Of a DNA stretch of 64,000 bases, positions 25,505 to 35,091 are shown piece by piece. The notes beneath the pieces were generated by a model. The model was not told the DNA's origin. It made no database searches and saw nothing but the letters and a program-made list of their open reading frames with translations. The position numbers and the translations under genes are program-made. Position 1 is the stretch's first letter; each line of letters starts with the position of its first letter. Origin of the DNA: Mesorhizobium sp. Root552 (GTDB taxonomy: Bacteria; Pseudomonadota; Alphaproteobacteria; Rhizobiales; Rhizobiaceae); assembly GCF_001427285.1 (NCBI RefSeq), contig NZ_LMFV01000034.1, positions 921 through 64,920 of the forward strand, given 5' to 3'.

Positions 25505-25933
25505 TCAGTCCGCCGGCCAAAGCTGCCGGAGCGCCTTTCTCATGGAGTTGCGGACCTGATCGATCTCGCCCGCCGAGATGTGGCTATCAAGGAGATGAAA
25601 GACCGCTCCGATGGCACGATCGAAATCAACCTCCGCCTCGAAGCCGAATTCCCTTCTCACGGCTATGATAAAATCGCCCTTGCGACGGCTGTGGCCAAGG
25701 CCGTCGAGGGGACGCCAGCCTTCGAAGAAGACGCCACGGACCACGACAGGCAATTGCGCCGCCAGATCGCTCATTTCTTCCGGCGGCAACCAGTCCCTGA
25801 GCGTGTGCAAGACAGCCCTTAGCAGTCGATAGGCGCGCGGGACGTCCCAGTTCAACTCGCTGGCGACTTCATTGACCCAGTGTTGCGCCTGTTGCGCTGC
25901 CTGCGAAAAATTCAGGATCGTCGTTCTGGTCAC
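25505..25933 (-). CDS. DUF2267-domain protein
   Basis: This 142-aa protein fits DUF2267: QAQHWVNEVASELNWDVPRA is followed by YRLLRAVLHTLRDWLPPEEM and a second half with LSAQLPVVVRG-like and FFEGWRPLDG segments. The family is helical and cytoplasmic; its function is unknown, but it recurs next to Usp, PRTase and Hsp20 genes. The start is GTG 25933 with GGAGGAG 9 nt upstream. It is first in a three-gene operon and is preceded by the FixK-type box at 26035. Confidence 0.85.
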   Translation of the reverse strand: MTRTTILNFSQAAQQAQHWVNEVASELNWDVPRAYRLLRAVLHTLRDWLPPEEMSDLAAQLPVVVRGVFFEGWRPLDGLGHSRRKGDFIIAVRREFGFEAEVDFDRAIGAVFHLLDSHISAGEIDQVRNSMRKALRQLWPAD

Positions 25934-26034
25934 GGCTGCGGCTCCTCCGTGGGATCGATTTGCCGCTCGTCCGGTCGTTCCAACCGAGGTAGCGGCAGGT
26001 AGATAAAGAAGGGCAACTTTACCGAGCCGTCGCG

Positions 26035-26048
26035 TTGATCCTGATCAA
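26035..26048. promoter_or_regulatory. FixK/FNR-type box TTGATCCTGATCAA
   Basis: A full match 102 bp upstream of the DUF2267 gene start. It falls inside an otherwise unconvincing reading frame, which argues that this DNA is promoter rather than coding. Confidence 0.8.
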
Positions 26049-26450
26049 AGGCCCGGATTTTCTCATGTCGACTCATGATGAGCCACATAATCAAGCGGTC
26101 TCGACCGAAACCGGCCGCCCGGCAGCAGGTCGAAGTCCACCCTGAAGTTGCCGGAAATGTTGAAGCGCCTCGCCTCCTGGGATTGCCTGCTAGCTTACCT
26201 CCGGGTCGATATCCTTCCACGCACGCCAATGCGTCGGGGATACGTCAAGTCTTTCGCGCGTCCTTGAGGCAATCCATCCGGTTAGAATACGTCGACAGGG
26301 AAACACCAGCGCATGGGTGCCTTCCCGGTCCCGAACCGCCAACTCGAGATCGCGACTAAAAGGAGCGGTCGCTACTGGATACCACATGCATTTACCAGAG
26401 GGTTCCCGGATGTCCGGTAGAGCCTATCTGCGCCTGCTGATGCAGAGTGG
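26049..26450. other. Non-coding spacer between the DUF2267 operon and fixK
   Basis: About 400 bp with no frame that has both an SD and protein-like composition. I see no further FixK-type box, no clear terminator for fixK, and no repeat. Confidence 0.5.
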
Positions 26451-27098
26451 TCATGCAGCCATGTCCTGAAGTGTCCGCAACTTGACGATTTCCACGCACC
26501 TCAGACTTGGCAGCCGGATGATTCCCTTGCTTTTGAGTTTGGAAAAGACCCGCGAGACGGTTTCAATTGTAAGGCCGAGATAATCCGCAATATCCAACCG
26601 TGACATCGGAAACTCGACCTGACGCAGTCCGCCTTGACGCTCCGACATCTCAAGAAAGAATGCGGCGACGCGTTCTACGGCATTCTGGCGGCCAAGCACC
26701 AGAAGCTGCTCCTGAGCCCGCACCAGGCTTTGAAGCGCCATCGGCAGAAGTTCGGCTACGACATGGGAGGCCGAAGGACGCAGGACGCGAATGCCGGTGC
26801 CGCAGATTGCCTCGGCGAAGAAGTGATGGCTCTTGTCGGCTTCGAACCCGAACATCTCGCCGGCCAGGTGAAATGCCGATATCTGACGTCGGCCGTCCGA
26901 CAAGAGACGGTAGATGCGGACGGCGCCGAACTCCACCTGGTAAAGGTTCCCGCACTTCTCGCCCTGGGCGTAAATTTCCGAGCCCGCCGGGAAGAATGTG
27001 GCGGGCTGACCGCTTGCCAACGGCGTGTTGGGTGTTTGGTGCTTGAGCAGGATGCCGCCAAGCTGATTGGAATAGTGCGATTGCTCGAAGCTCGTCAT
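26451..27098 (-). CDS. fixK: CRP/FNR-family transcriptional regulator, FixK class
   Basis: This 215-aa regulator has a cNMP-binding-like beta barrel (about 25-130, FFPAGSEIYAQGEKCGNLYQ), a dimer helix and a C-terminal winged helix. The recognition helix contains ETVSR (179-183), the FNR/FixK signature for TTGAT half-sites. The N-terminal cysteine cluster of FNR/FnrN is absent (Cys only at 49, 99 and 201), so it does not sense oxygen by an Fe-S cluster; FixK proteins are controlled by FixJ. GAGGAAAG precedes ATG 27098. It sits beside fixLJ and is the obvious regulator for the many TTGAY-N4-RTCAA boxes in this window. Confidence 0.88.
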   Translation of the reverse strand: MTSFEQSHYSNQLGGILLKHQTPNTPLASGQPATFFPAGSEIYAQGEKCGNLYQVEFGAVRIYRLLSDGRRQISAFHLAGEMFGFEADKSHHFFAEAICGTGIRVLRPSASHVVAELLPMALQSLVRAQEQLLVLGRQNAVERVAAFFLEMSERQGGLRQVEFPMSRLDIADYLGLTIETVSRVFSKLKSKGIIRLPSLRCVEIVKLRTLQDMAA

Positions 27099-27136
27099 GG
27101 GTCTTTCCTCGATACCGATCGCGCAACAATCCACCC

Positions 27137-27156
27137 AATTTCGATCGATCGAAATT
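27137..27156. promoter_or_regulatory. 20-bp perfect palindrome upstream of fixK
   Basis: AATTTCGATCGATCGAAATT is fully self-complementary and lies 39 bp before the fixK start. A likely operator, but I do not know the protein that reads it. A degenerate FixK half-site (ACCGGGATCAA) lies at 27184-27194. Confidence 0.5.
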
Positions 27157-27190
27157 CGGTTGTATCCGTACGGGTTTCTACGTACCGGGA

Positions 27191-27532
27191 TCAAATTTTG
27201 CCGCTGATCGCGTCGTGAACGGCCTCAAGGAGTGGTTCACCGAGAAACGGTTTTGCCAGACATCTCGCGTAAGGCATATCCCGTGGCGGACAATATTGGT
27301 CCATAAGTAGGATAACGGGATGTCTGAAGCTCCTGAAAAGGTCCTCCGCGTACTGCCAGTCAGAGATGGCTTCGTCGTCGACGACCGCACAAGCCACATG
27401 ACGAGCTTGCAACGACCCGAAAGCTGGATCGAGGGCATCGTAAGACAACACACCAACGCCGCCACTTTCAAGAACGAAAGTAAGCGAGTGCATGAAAGAA
27501 ACGTCTGGTGTCACGACGATTATCTGATCCAT
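27191..27532 (-). CDS. Stand-alone divergent receiver-domain protein
   Basis: This 113-aa protein has the CheY-like pattern: a first strand IIVVTPDVSFMHSL, a central CAVVDDEAI strand with possible phospho-aspartate, a HPVILLMD strand, and the conserved lysine in RCLAKPFLGEPLLEAV. The acidic pair at the end of strand 1 is replaced by TPD, so metal binding and phosphorylation may be impaired. It has no output domain. It lies between fixK and fixJ on the same strand. Start ATG 27532 directly follows GGGAGG and is uncertain; an upstream ATG would add 15 residues. Confidence 0.65.
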   Translation of the reverse strand: MDQIIVVTPDVSFMHSLTFVLESGGVGVLSYDALDPAFGSLQARHVACAVVDDEAISDWQYAEDLFRSFRHPVILLMDQYCPPRDMPYARCLAKPFLGEPLLEAVHDAISGKI

Positions 27533-27665
27533 CCTCCCGCACCCACCGATGCCCCCTCTGCAGATCATGCGTACTGGACCACGTCGCCTGTGATCGGCGC
27601 ATTGCGATGGATCAAACGGATGTTGTCCCGGGACCATCGACAGTCAGATTTGGGCTTCCGACAGC

Positions 27666-28283
27666 CTATGAGAACAGGTCCATAGCCAGGCTCATGCGAA
27701 CCAGTTCGGGCAGATTCCTCGCTTGCATCTTTGACATGATGTTGGCGCGATGAACCTCAACGGTGCGAGGGCTGATTCCCAGGTCGAAGCCGATGGTCTT
27801 GTTGGGCAGGCCCGCCACGACAGCAGACAACACCTGGCGCTCGCGCTCCGAAAGGCTGTCGAGCCTCGCACGGAGCGTTGCCGCGTCTTCCATGGGGGCC
27901 GGGGTTCCTTCCAACTGGCTTGCGGCTCGCTTGATCGCTTCGAGCAAAACCTCATCCTCGAATGGCTTCTCGATGAAGTCGACGGCGCCCGCCTTCATCG
28001 CCGCAACCGCCATCGGAACGTCCCCATGGCCCGTGATGACCACCGCGGGAATCGAGGTGCCTGTTTCTTTTAGCTTCTCCAGCAATTCCACACCGCTCAT
28101 GTCCGGCATTCTCAAATCGGTGATGAGGCACGCCTTGCCAATGCCCTTTGCCGCGGTAAGGAAGTTGCTTGCGGAATCGTGGACTCGAACCGTAAAGCCC
28201 GTCATGGTCAGGAGAAAAGCAAGCGATTTGCGGACGGACTCTTCGTCGTCGACGATGTGAACCACGTAGTTGTCAATCAGCAT
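27666..28283 (-). CDS. fixJ: Two-component response regulator FixJ
   Basis: This 205-aa regulator has a receiver domain (acidic pair in [12 protein letters not shown], phospho-acceptor Asp56 in [12 protein letters not shown], Thr/Lys in VVITGHGD and FIEKPFED) joined to a LuxR-type HTH (about 140-205: [36 protein letters not shown]). Length and spacing match rhizobial FixJ. ATG 28283 overlaps the fixL stop at 28273, so the two are translationally coupled. Phospho-FixJ activates fixK transcription at low oxygen; fixK is two genes downstream. Confidence 0.93.
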   Translation of the reverse strand: MLIDNYVVHIVDDEESVRKSLAFLLTMTGFTVRVHDSASNFLTAAKGIGKACLITDLRMPDMSGVELLEKLKETGTSIPAVVITGHGDVPMAVAAMKAGAVDFIEKPFEDEVLLEAIKRAASQLEGTPAPMEDAATLRARLDSLSERERQVLSAVVAGLPNKTIGFDLGISPRTVEVHRANIMSKMQARNLPELVRMSLAMDLFS

Positions 28284-29778
28284 CCGACACTTCCCTTTCC
28301 GCCAAGGGGAGCGTGAACCTGAACGTTGCCCCGCCACTGTCGTTTCGACTAGCCGAAATCTCGCCTCCATGCGCTTCGACGATTCGTCTGGAGATGGAAA
28401 GCCCGATCCCCATGCCGCTCGCCTTGCTGGTGACGAAAGGTTGGAAAAGGCGCGTAGCCACCTCCTCGGAAATACCCGGACCCGTGTCCGCCACCTCCAC
28501 CACGACATGCCCCCCTTCGATAGCCGTGCGCACGACCAGTTCGCGTTTCTCGCTTTCGCGCATGGCTTCCATCGCATTGCGCATGAGATTGATCAGCACC
28601 TGCTGGATCTGAACACGGTCGACCATGACATCCGCTCCTTTCGGCGCAAAATCGAAGAGCGAGCGGACTCCCTGCTCGCGCGAACCAACCAGGGCAAGAG
28701 CGCCGGCCTCTTCGATAAGCTTGCGCATTGTCTCGCGCGTGACATCCGTTTCACCACGCGTGACGAATTCCCTCAGATGCCGGATTATCCCGCCCGCGCG
28801 CAGCGACTGCTTCGCCGTCTCCTCGAGAGCGCCCCGGATGCGGTCAGCAGCGGCGTCATCCAGACTGCTAAGGAAACGGACACAGCCTTGCGCGTAGTTT
28901 GCAATGGCGGCCAGCGGTTGGTTCAATTCGTGCGCCAGCGTCGAAGCCATTTCGCCAAGCTCGTTAAGACGAGCGAGCCTTGCAAGCTCACTCTGTACCT
29001 CCTGCAGCCGGGCGGCGGATTCCTCGCGCTCGGTAAGATCCCGGATGAATCCGGTGAAGAACCGCCCGCTTGAAGATCGCATTTCGCCGACTGCCAGTTT
29101 CATGGGAAAGGTGGAGCCATCCTTCCTGCGACCGACCACGACGCGGTCAATGCCTATGATGCGCTTCTCGCCGGTTCCGATGTAGCGCTGGATGTAGCCA
29201 TCATGCTCGCTGCCATAAGGCTCGGGCATGAGGATCTTCACGTTGCTGCCTCGCACCTCGGCCTCCGTATAGCCGAATTGGCGAACAGCTGCCGCGCTGA
29301 AGGACGTGATACGTCCCTGTTCGTCGATCACCACGGTCGCGTCAGGCACCGTATCGAGGATCGATCGCAAGTGATTCTGCTGGGCCCTGAGCGTTTCTTC
29401 CGTCTTGTCGAGAGCTCGACGTGCATGATGGAGCATTTCGCCCATCCAGGCGATTACGAGCCCAACCATTGCAAAGACTGAGCTTTGCACCCATGACGAG
29501 GCATCGGCACCCGCAAGGTAAAGCGCGCCCAGAAGGGACAGGACAAGGGCAAAAAGCCCTGGACCGATACCACTCGCAATAGCCGCAAGTAGAATTGCAG
29601 GAACAAAGAAAATGAAGGTTATGGCACTGCCCAGGACGCTCTGCAGAGCCAAACGGACAACAAACATTGCAGCCACGGCACACGCGGCGAGCAAATAGCC
29701 GACATTACCTTCGAAACGGGAGGAGAAGACCGCCTGCAGGAAACGGCCTTGCAGCCCTGGAATGTCTCTCGCCGGCAC
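28273..29778 (-). CDS. fixL: Oxygen-sensing heme-PAS histidine kinase FixL
   Basis: This 501-aa membrane kinase has about four hydrophobic helices (residues 26-112), then a PAS domain, then HisKA and HATPase. The heme site is conserved: proximal His192 in EHDGYIQRY and the distal Arg212 in IIGIDRVV. The phospho-accepting His283 is in [12 protein letters not shown], and the N, G1 and G2 boxes ([25 protein letters not shown]) follow. These numbers sit two off the rhizobial FixL positions, which supports GTG 29778 (GAGGAG about 7 nt upstream) over the first in-frame GTG at 29889. Oxygen binding to the heme inhibits the kinase. Confidence 0.93.
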   Translation of the reverse strand: MPARDIPGLQGRFLQAVFSSRFEGNVGYLLAACAVAAMFVVRLALQSVLGSAITFIFFVPAILLAAIASGIGPGLFALVLSLLGALYLAGADASSWVQSSVFAMVGLVIAWMGEMLHHARRALDKTEETLRAQQNHLRSILDTVPDATVVIDEQGRITSFSAAAVRQFGYTEAEVRGSNVKILMPEPYGSEHDGYIQRYIGTGEKRIIGIDRVVVGRRKDGSTFPMKLAVGEMRSSSGRFFTGFIRDLTEREESAARLQEVQSELARLARLNELGEMASTLAHELNQPLAAIANYAQGCVRFLSSLDDAAADRIRGALEETAKQSLRAGGIIRHLREFVTRGETDVTRETMRKLIEEAGALALVGSREQGVRSLFDFAPKGADVMVDRVQIQQVLINLMRNAMEAMRESEKRELVVRTAIEGGHVVVEVADTGPGISEEVATRLFQPFVTSKASGMGIGLSISRRIVEAHGGEISASRNDSGGATFRFTLPLAEREVSDAD

Positions 29779-30086
29779 CGGACGCTCCTCGCCACATCGT
29801 CTCGAAAGAAGGCTATCATAAGGTCTTGGCTCGACGGAACGGTGCCGCCCCTGAGATGGGTGAACCCAACCAAGAATATATGCGCGCACTTAGGAGAGGA
29901 AGGGAGGAAACTGACCCATGTTTGATGCGGGAATTGATGAACGGCTAGTGCACGTTCGATGCCGACTCAGATTTCGCTTGCCTATTGTGGCTTTGGAGAG
30001 GTGGCGTGATCTAGCGCTACTGCTCCACACCAGGCTGGTGCGCTCATTGAACGTGCACACGGGCCAATGGAAAGGCAGGACACGAT

Positions 30087-30120
30087 ATCACCGGCGCGGT
30101 TCCAGGAGCACGCCGGTGAT
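30087..30120 (-). terminator. Candidate hairpin terminator of hsp20
   Basis: A 10-bp stem (ATCACCGGCG with CGCCGGTGAT) and a 14-nt loop start 12 nt beyond the minus-strand hsp20 stop. No T-run follows, so it may only be a mRNA-stabilising stem. Confidence 0.45.
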
Positions 30121-30131
30121 CGCGTAAACGG

Positions 30132-30656
30132 TCAAGCCGCCTTGACGGCAATCGTCTTCTCGGCCTTTTTCGCCTCGGCAGTCTTGGGCAGTTTTACGCT
30201 TAGCACGCCGTTGGCGAAACGAGCCTCGATCTTGTCGGCGTCGACGCCCTCGGGAAGCTGAAAGCTGCGCTGGAAAGACCCGTAGCGGCGCTCGGACAGA
30301 TAGTAGTCCTTGCGCTTGTCTTCATTTTCCTCGCTCTTCTCGCCCTGGATCGTCAGGGTATGGTTGGAAAGCTTGATTTCGACGTTCTTCTCGTCCAAGC
30401 CCGGCAGTTCCGCCGTGATCTCGTAAACGTCGTCCTTCTCGACGAGATCCATTGCCGGCGTGACCTGCCATTCGGCGGCGGAGATGCGCGGCACTTCGAA
30501 GCCCAGAACCCTCGACGGCAGGCGCCAGTCGAACGGTTGGAAATCATCGAGCAGCCGGTCGATCTCCCGGCGCAGGCTCTCGAACGGCGCCCTATCCTCG
30601 GACCTCGCGGGCGCGGTGGATTTCTTGACTGGCAGTTTGGTGGCAGCCTCGGCCAT
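30132..30656 (-). CDS. Hsp20/alpha-crystallin small heat-shock protein
   Basis: This 174-aa ATP-independent holdase has a variable N-terminus with FQPFDWRLPSRVLGFEVPRI, then the alpha-crystallin domain (about 65-160: TPAMDLVEKDDVYEITAELP, GSFQRSFQLPEGVD) and the conserved LSVKLPK element. The C-terminal I-x-I motif is replaced by KTIAVKAA. AAAGGAGAG precedes ATG 30656. It is transcribed away from the exporter operon, and a FixK-type box at 30894 lies 237 bp upstream, on the long side for a class II promoter. Confidence 0.93.
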   Translation of the reverse strand: MAEAATKLPVKKSTAPARSEDRAPFESLRREIDRLLDDFQPFDWRLPSRVLGFEVPRISAAEWQVTPAMDLVEKDDVYEITAELPGLDEKNVEIKLSNHTLTIQGEKSEENEDKRKDYYLSERRYGSFQRSFQLPEGVDADKIEARFANGVLSVKLPKTAEAKKAEKTIAVKAA

Positions 30657-30893
30657 GGGGACTCTCCTTTAGAGTTGACGGATCGTTCAGATGCCGCCGC
30701 CGCCGCTCTTCCACCTTTGGGTCTCCCTGGAGACGCTAGGGCCGGAGGACGGCGGATCCGCTTGCGGGATGTCATCACCGATCGGTCCATCGCTCGGTCG
30801 ATGGCGTTTGCTAACGCCTTGTTCGCCTCGCTTCGCCCGATCCAACTCGATCCAGCAAGGATTTCAGCAAACGGCCTTTTCCAGCTTCCCTCC

Positions 30894-30907
30894 TTGACGC
30901 GGATCAA
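30894..30907. promoter_or_regulatory. FixK/FNR-type box TTGACGCGGATCAA
   Basis: A full match 237 bp upstream of hsp20 (minus strand). It could alternatively drive a plus-strand transcript into the exporter operon. Confidence 0.75.
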
Positions 30908-31040
30908 AACTCCAAGAGCCATGCATTCTTTCGGCGTACGTGTCGTGCTCAACGCAAGAGGTAGTGAACAGTCGAAAACGCCCTTGAACCTTCTCAAGGT
31001 GCGCCTTCGACACATCTTCGTCACCGTCCGCCGCCGCCGA

Positions 31041-31054
31041 TTGACGCCGATCAA
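31041..31054. promoter_or_regulatory. FixK/FNR-type box TTGACGCCGATCAA
   Basis: A full match 222 bp before the HlyD-type gene and 58 bp before the small frame at 31113. Confidence 0.75.
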
Positions 31055-31112
31055 GGTAGCCGTACCTGGCTCTGGTTTTGATGGCGCAGATCGCAAGCAG
31101 CGGAGTTGCGCC

Positions 31113-31280
31113 ATGGGCGATGTTGCCATAAACCCTCGACAGATCGATCCATCAGCCGTGCATGGTTGGCCTGGCCGTGAGATCGCTCTCCCGCTCCGAC
31201 ACAGCAGTGCTGACGGCGTCTTTCCCGGCACCAGGCAGCCCAGCCGGCCGCTAGGCAACCGCGACTGGGCACGGCGATGA
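31113..31280 (+). CDS. Possible small leader ORF (55 aa) coupled to the exporter operon
   Basis: The frame begins MGDVAINPRQIDPSAVHGWP behind GGAG (8 nt) and ends with TGA overlapping the HlyD-gene ATG (ATGA). The spacing from the 31041 box suits a promoter for this frame. The protein looks basic and unstructured, so it may be a leader or a false ORF. Confidence 0.3.
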   Translation: MGDVAINPRQIDPSAVHGWPGREIALPLRHSSADGVFPGTRQPSRPLGNRDWARR

Positions 31281-32347
31281 CGATAGATCGGCGCATCTGG
31301 CTCACGGTTGGCGTGTTGGCAGCGCTCGCCGCCGTTGGATATTATGTTTGGCAGCAATCCCACAACGGCGTGCTGCCGGAAGGCCTGGCGAGCGGCAACG
31401 GCCGCATCGAGGCGGTCGAGATCGACATTTCGGCTAAATCGCCGGGACGTATCAAGGAGATCCTTGTCGGCGAAGGCGATTTCGTGAAGACGGGCGATGT
31501 GCTTGCCCGGATGGACACAACACAGCTCGCAGCCCAGCGCCGGCAAGCGGAGGCGCAGCTTCAGCGCGCCCAGATCGGCGTCGATACAACCAACACGCTG
31601 ATCCTACAGCGGGAGGCCGAAAGGACCGCGGCGGCAGCCGTTGTCACACAGCGCCAAGCCGAGCTCGACGCCGCCGAGCGCACATTGGAGCGCTCGGAGC
31701 AACTGGCGGCCACCAACACGATCTCGCAGCAGGTGCTCGACAACGATCGCGCAGCAGAGCGTAGCTCGGCGGCGGCAGTAGCGGCGGCCGAAGCCCAGCT
31801 TGCTGCCAGCGCGGCGGCCATCAATGCCGCCAAAGCGCAGGTAGTGGATGCGAAAGCGGCGGTGGATTCGGCACAGGCGGCGATCGAGAGCATCGTTGCC
31901 GAAATAGACGACGCGACGCTGCGTTCGCCACGCGACGGACGCGTGCAGTACCGGGTGGCCGAGCCAGGCGAAGTGCTGGGCAGCGGTGGCAGGGTGCTGA
32001 ACCTTGTCGATCTGGGCGACGTCTACATGACTTTCTTCCTGCCGACCGCGCAGGCTGGGCGCGTGGCGATCGGCGCCGAAATCCGGCTCGTCCTCGACGC
32101 CGCGCCCCAATACGTCATCCCTGCGAAAGCGACGTTCGTCGCCGATGTCGCACAGTTCACACCGAAGACAGTCGAGACCGAGGAGGAGCGCCAGAAACTG
32201 ATGTTCCGCATAAAGGCGCAAATTTCTCCCGAACTGCTGCGAAAATATATCCAACAGGTGAAGACCGGCCTACCCGGCGTCGCCTATGTCCGGATTGATC
32301 CCAATGTCGAATGGCCTGCCACCCTGCAGAAAACGTTGCTGCAATGA
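31277..32347 (+). CDS. HlyD-family membrane fusion (adaptor) protein
   Basis: This 356-aa periplasmic adaptor has one N-terminal membrane anchor (about 8-26, [17 protein letters not shown]). A lipoyl-like half ([20 protein letters not shown]), a long Ala/Gln-rich coiled coil (about 80-210), the second lipoyl half ([20 protein letters not shown]) and a beta-barrel domain follow. It should link the ABC exporter encoded next to it with the outer membrane. ATG 31277 is the natural start. Its stop overlaps the ABC gene start (ATGA), showing an operon. Confidence 0.9.
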   Translation: MTIDRRIWLTVGVLAALAAVGYYVWQQSHNGVLPEGLASGNGRIEAVEIDISAKSPGRIKEILVGEGDFVKTGDVLARMDTTQLAAQRRQAEAQLQRAQIGVDTTNTLILQREAERTAAAAVVTQRQAELDAAERTLERSEQLAATNTISQQVLDNDRAAERSSAAAVAAAEAQLAASAAAINAAKAQVVDAKAAVDSAQAAIESIVAEIDDATLRSPRDGRVQYRVAEPGEVLGSGGRVLNLVDLGDVYMTFFLPTAQAGRVAIGAEIRLVLDAAPQYVIPAKATFVADVAQFTPKTVETEEERQKLMFRIKAQISPELLRKYIQQVKTGLPGVAYVRIDPNVEWPATLQKTLLQ

Positions 32348-35091
32348 ACCATGGCGCAGCGACTGCGGACATAGTGGCACGACTGCAAGGCGTCGGCCTT
32401 TCCTATGGAAAGACGCGCGCTCTCGACGCGGTCACCCTCGACCTTCCGTCCGGCTGCATGGTGGGGCTGATCGGCCCCGACGGTGTCGGCAAATCGAGTC
32501 TGCTTGCGCTGATCGCAGGCGCCCGGACCATCCAGACCGGCCATGTCGAAGTCCTCGGCGGCGACATGGCGAACGCCGCACATCGGCGCAGCGCCTACCC
32601 GCGCATCGCCTACATGCCCCAGGGACTGGGGCGCAACCTCTATCCGACGCTTTCCGTGTTCGACAATGTCGATTTCTTCGGCCGCCTCTTCGGACACGAA
32701 AAAGGTGAACGCGAGCATCGCATCAGGGACCTCCTGGAAAGCACGGGGCTCGCCCTGTTCGCCAGCCGCCCGGTCGCCAACCTTTCGGGAGGCATGAAAC
32801 AGAAACTCGGTCTTTGCTGCGCGCTCATCCATGATCCGGACCTACTGATACTCGACGAGCCGACCACCGGCATCGATCCACTTTCGCGCCGGCAGTTCTG
32901 GCAATTGATCGAGCGGATACGGAGCAGCCGCGAAGGCATGAGCGTCATAGTGGCCACGGCTTACATGGAGGAGGCTGCCCGGTTCGACTGGCTCATCGCC
33001 ATGGATGGCGGGCGCGTGCTCGCTTCCGGTACGCCGGACGAGTTTCTGGAGCGCACGGGAACCAGCGAACTCGACGCGGCCTTCATCGCCCTGCTCCCGG
33101 CCGCTAAACGTGAAGGCTACCGCGAGGTCGTCATTCCACCACGGCCGGCGGACACCGACGACGAAGCGGCGATCGAGGCCGATCACCTGACCAAGCGGTT
33201 TGGCGATTTCATCGCCGTCGACGACGCCAGTTTCCGTATCCATCGCGGCGAGATTTTCGGCTTCATCGGATCGAACGGCTGCGGCAAGACGACCACCATG
33301 AAGATGCTGACCGGCCTTCTGGACGCCAGCGACGGCCGGGCCATGCTTCTTGGGCGCGAAGTCGATCCGCGGAACGTCGAAGTCAGGCGCCGCGTCGGCT
33401 ACATGTCGCAGGGATTCTCGCTCTATTCGGAACTGACGGTGCGCCAGAACCTCGAACTCCACGCTCGCCTGTTCGGCCTTCCCGCCGGCGGCATCGACGG
33501 GAGGGTCAACGAGGTTGCGCGACAATTCGAACTGACGGGAATTCTGGACGCGTGGCCGGAGGCGCTGCCGCTCGGCAACCGCCAGCGCCTGTCGCTGGCA
33601 GTCGCCATGATCCACGCGCCGGATGTCCTCATCCTCGACGAACCGACGTCCGGCGTCGATCCCGTTGCCCGCGACGGGTTCTGGACGATCCTCGTCGATC
33701 TGTCACGGTGCCTGAACGTGACCGTCTTCGTCTCCACCCACTTCATGAACGAGGCGGAACGCTGCGACCGGATTGCGCTAATGCACGCAGGCAAGGTCCT
33801 CGTGTGCGACACGCCGGCCGCCATCGTTGGCAGCCGCGGCACGCCGACGCTGGAGGCGGCCTTCGTCGATTATCTGGAAGATGCGGCGAACGGCGAGCAA
33901 GTCGCCGACATGGCCGAACCACTCCCGAAAGTCGCCCGCCCATCCGCAGGCGACGCCCGCCGCCTTTTCGATTTCCGTCGCATGTACGCCTACACGCGGA
34001 GGGAGACGCTTGAACTGCTGCGCGATCCGATCCGCGCGACGCTCGCCACCGTGGGCAGCCTCATCCTAATGTTCGTGATCGGCTACGGCATCAACATGGA
34101 TGTCGAGAACCTTACCTTCGCCATCCTCGACCATGACGACACGGCCATCAGCCGCGACTACGCTCTGCAGCTGTCGGGCTCCCGCTTCTTCACCGAGAAA
34201 CCGCCGTTCGCTGGATACGCCGACATGGACAGGCGCATGGAAAGCGGCGAGATCGCGCTGGCGCTGGAAATCCCACCGGGCTTCGCGCGCGACCTTTCGC
34301 GCGGCCGCCAGATTTCGGTCGGTGCCTGGATCGACGGCGCGATGCCGGCGCGGGCCGAGACGGTGCGCGGCTATGTCGAGGGCATGCACGCGAACTGGCT
34401 CATGCAGAAGGCCCGCGAGCCCTACGGTGATGTCGCCGCGCAAGGCGCCTTCCAGCTCGAGGTCCGCTACCGCTACAACCCGGATGTGCGCAGCCTGGAC
34501 GCGATGGCGCCGGCGGTGATCCCGATGCTGCTCCTGATGATCCCGTCCATGCTCGCCGTGCTGAGCGTCGTGCGAGAGAAGGAACTCGGCTCGATCGTCA
34601 ATTTCTACGTCACGCCGGTGACCCGCATGGAATTCCTGCTCGGCAAGCAGATCCCTTATGTAGGGATCGCCATGTTGAACTTTCTGTTGCTGACGGCCTT
34701 TGCGGTCTTTGTATTCCGCGTGCCGCTGACGGGCAGCTTGGCAACTCTGACAGCGGCCGCCTTCCTCTACGTCGTAGTCGCAACGGCGATGGGCCTATTC
34801 CTCTCCACCTTCATGCGCAGCCAGATCGCCGCGATCTTCGGCACCGTGCTGATCACCATGATCCCTGCCGCGCAATATTCGGGAATGATCGATCCCGTGT
34901 CGTCGCTGCAAGGCGTCGGCGCCTTCATCGGGCAGGTCTATCCGGCAACCTACTTCATGACTATCTCGCGCGGCGTCTTCTCCAAGGGGCTCGGCTTCGG
35001 TGACCTGTCGGGCGCACTCGTCCCGCTGCTCATCGCGATCCCCGTTTTCATCGGCCTCAGTGCCGCTTTCCTCAGGAAGCAGGAACGCTGA
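32344..35091 (+). CDS. RbbA/YhiH-like ABC protein: two ATPase domains fused to an ABC-2 permease
   Basis: This is a 915-aa fusion. ATPase 1 has Walker A GPDGVGKS (44-51), signature [10 protein letters not shown] and Walker B LLILDEP. ATPase 2 (about 280-510) has Walker [10 protein letters not shown] and Walker B VLILDEP, but its signature is degenerate ([10 protein letters not shown]), so only one composite site may be fully active. The C-terminal part is an ABC-2 permease with one N-terminal helix, a large periplasmic segment and five C-terminal helices. E. coli RbbA has been reported as ribosome-associated, but with HlyD and a second permease beside it an exporter role is more likely. The start overlaps the HlyD stop. 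Confidence 0.88.
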   Translation: MNHGAATADIVARLQGVGLSYGKTRALDAVTLDLPSGCMVGLIGPDGVGKSSLLALIAGARTIQTGHVEVLGGDMANAAHRRSAYPRIAYMPQGLGRNLYPTLSVFDNVDFFGRLFGHEKGEREHRIRDLLESTGLALFASRPVANLSGGMKQKLGLCCALIHDPDLLILDEPTTGIDPLSRRQFWQLIERIRSSREGMSVIVATAYMEEAARFDWLIAMDGGRVLASGTPDEFLERTGTSELDAAFIALLPAAKREGYREVVIPPRPADTDDEAAIEADHLTKRFGDFIAVDDASFRIHRGEIFGFIGSNGCGKTTTMKMLTGLLDASDGRAMLLGREVDPRNVEVRRRVGYMSQGFSLYSELTVRQNLELHARLFGLPAGGIDGRVNEVARQFELTGILDAWPEALPLGNRQRLSLAVAMIHAPDVLILDEPTSGVDPVARDGFWTILVDLSRCLNVTVFVSTHFMNEAERCDRIALMHAGKVLVCDTPAAIVGSRGTPTLEAAFVDYLEDAANGEQVADMAEPLPKVARPSAGDARRLFDFRRMYAYTRRETLELLRDPIRATLATVGSLILMFVIGYGINMDVENLTFAILDHDDTAISRDYALQLSGSRFFTEKPPFAGYADMDRRMESGEIALALEIPPGFARDLSRGRQISVGAWIDGAMPARAETVRGYVEGMHANWLMQKAREPYGDVAAQGAFQLEVRYRYNPDVRSLDAMAPAVIPMLLLMIPSMLAVLSVVREKELGSIVNFYVTPVTRMEFLLGKQIPYVGIAMLNFLLLTAFAVFVFRVPLTGSLATLTAAAFLYVVVATAMGLFLSTFMRSQIAAIFGTVLITMIPAAQYSGMIDPVSSLQGVGAFIGQVYPATYFMTISRGVFSKGLGFGDLSGALVPLLIAIPVFIGLSAAFLRKQER

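Larger units (their letters stand above)
30657..31276. other. 620-bp divergent regulatory region with two FixK-type boxes
   Basis: The region separates hsp20 (minus) from the HlyD-type gene (plus). It contains the 30894 and 31041 boxes, 147 bp apart and at almost equal distance from the two starts. The only plausible coding part is a 55-codon frame at 31113-31280. Other frames are shadows or lack SD sequences. Confidence 0.6.

Noticed and set aside
25930..26229. 99-codon minus-strand frame overlapping the DUF2267 start by 4 bp
   Set aside because: It translates the FixK-type box at 26035-26048 and lacks an SD and a recognisable fold; the DNA is better read as the DUF2267 promoter region.
29947..30058. 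Inverted pair GTGCACGTTC / GAACGTGCAC, 92 bp apart
   Set aside because: Ten-bp arms with a long spacer in a small intergenic region; no link to a mobile element or known operator, and chance is possible.
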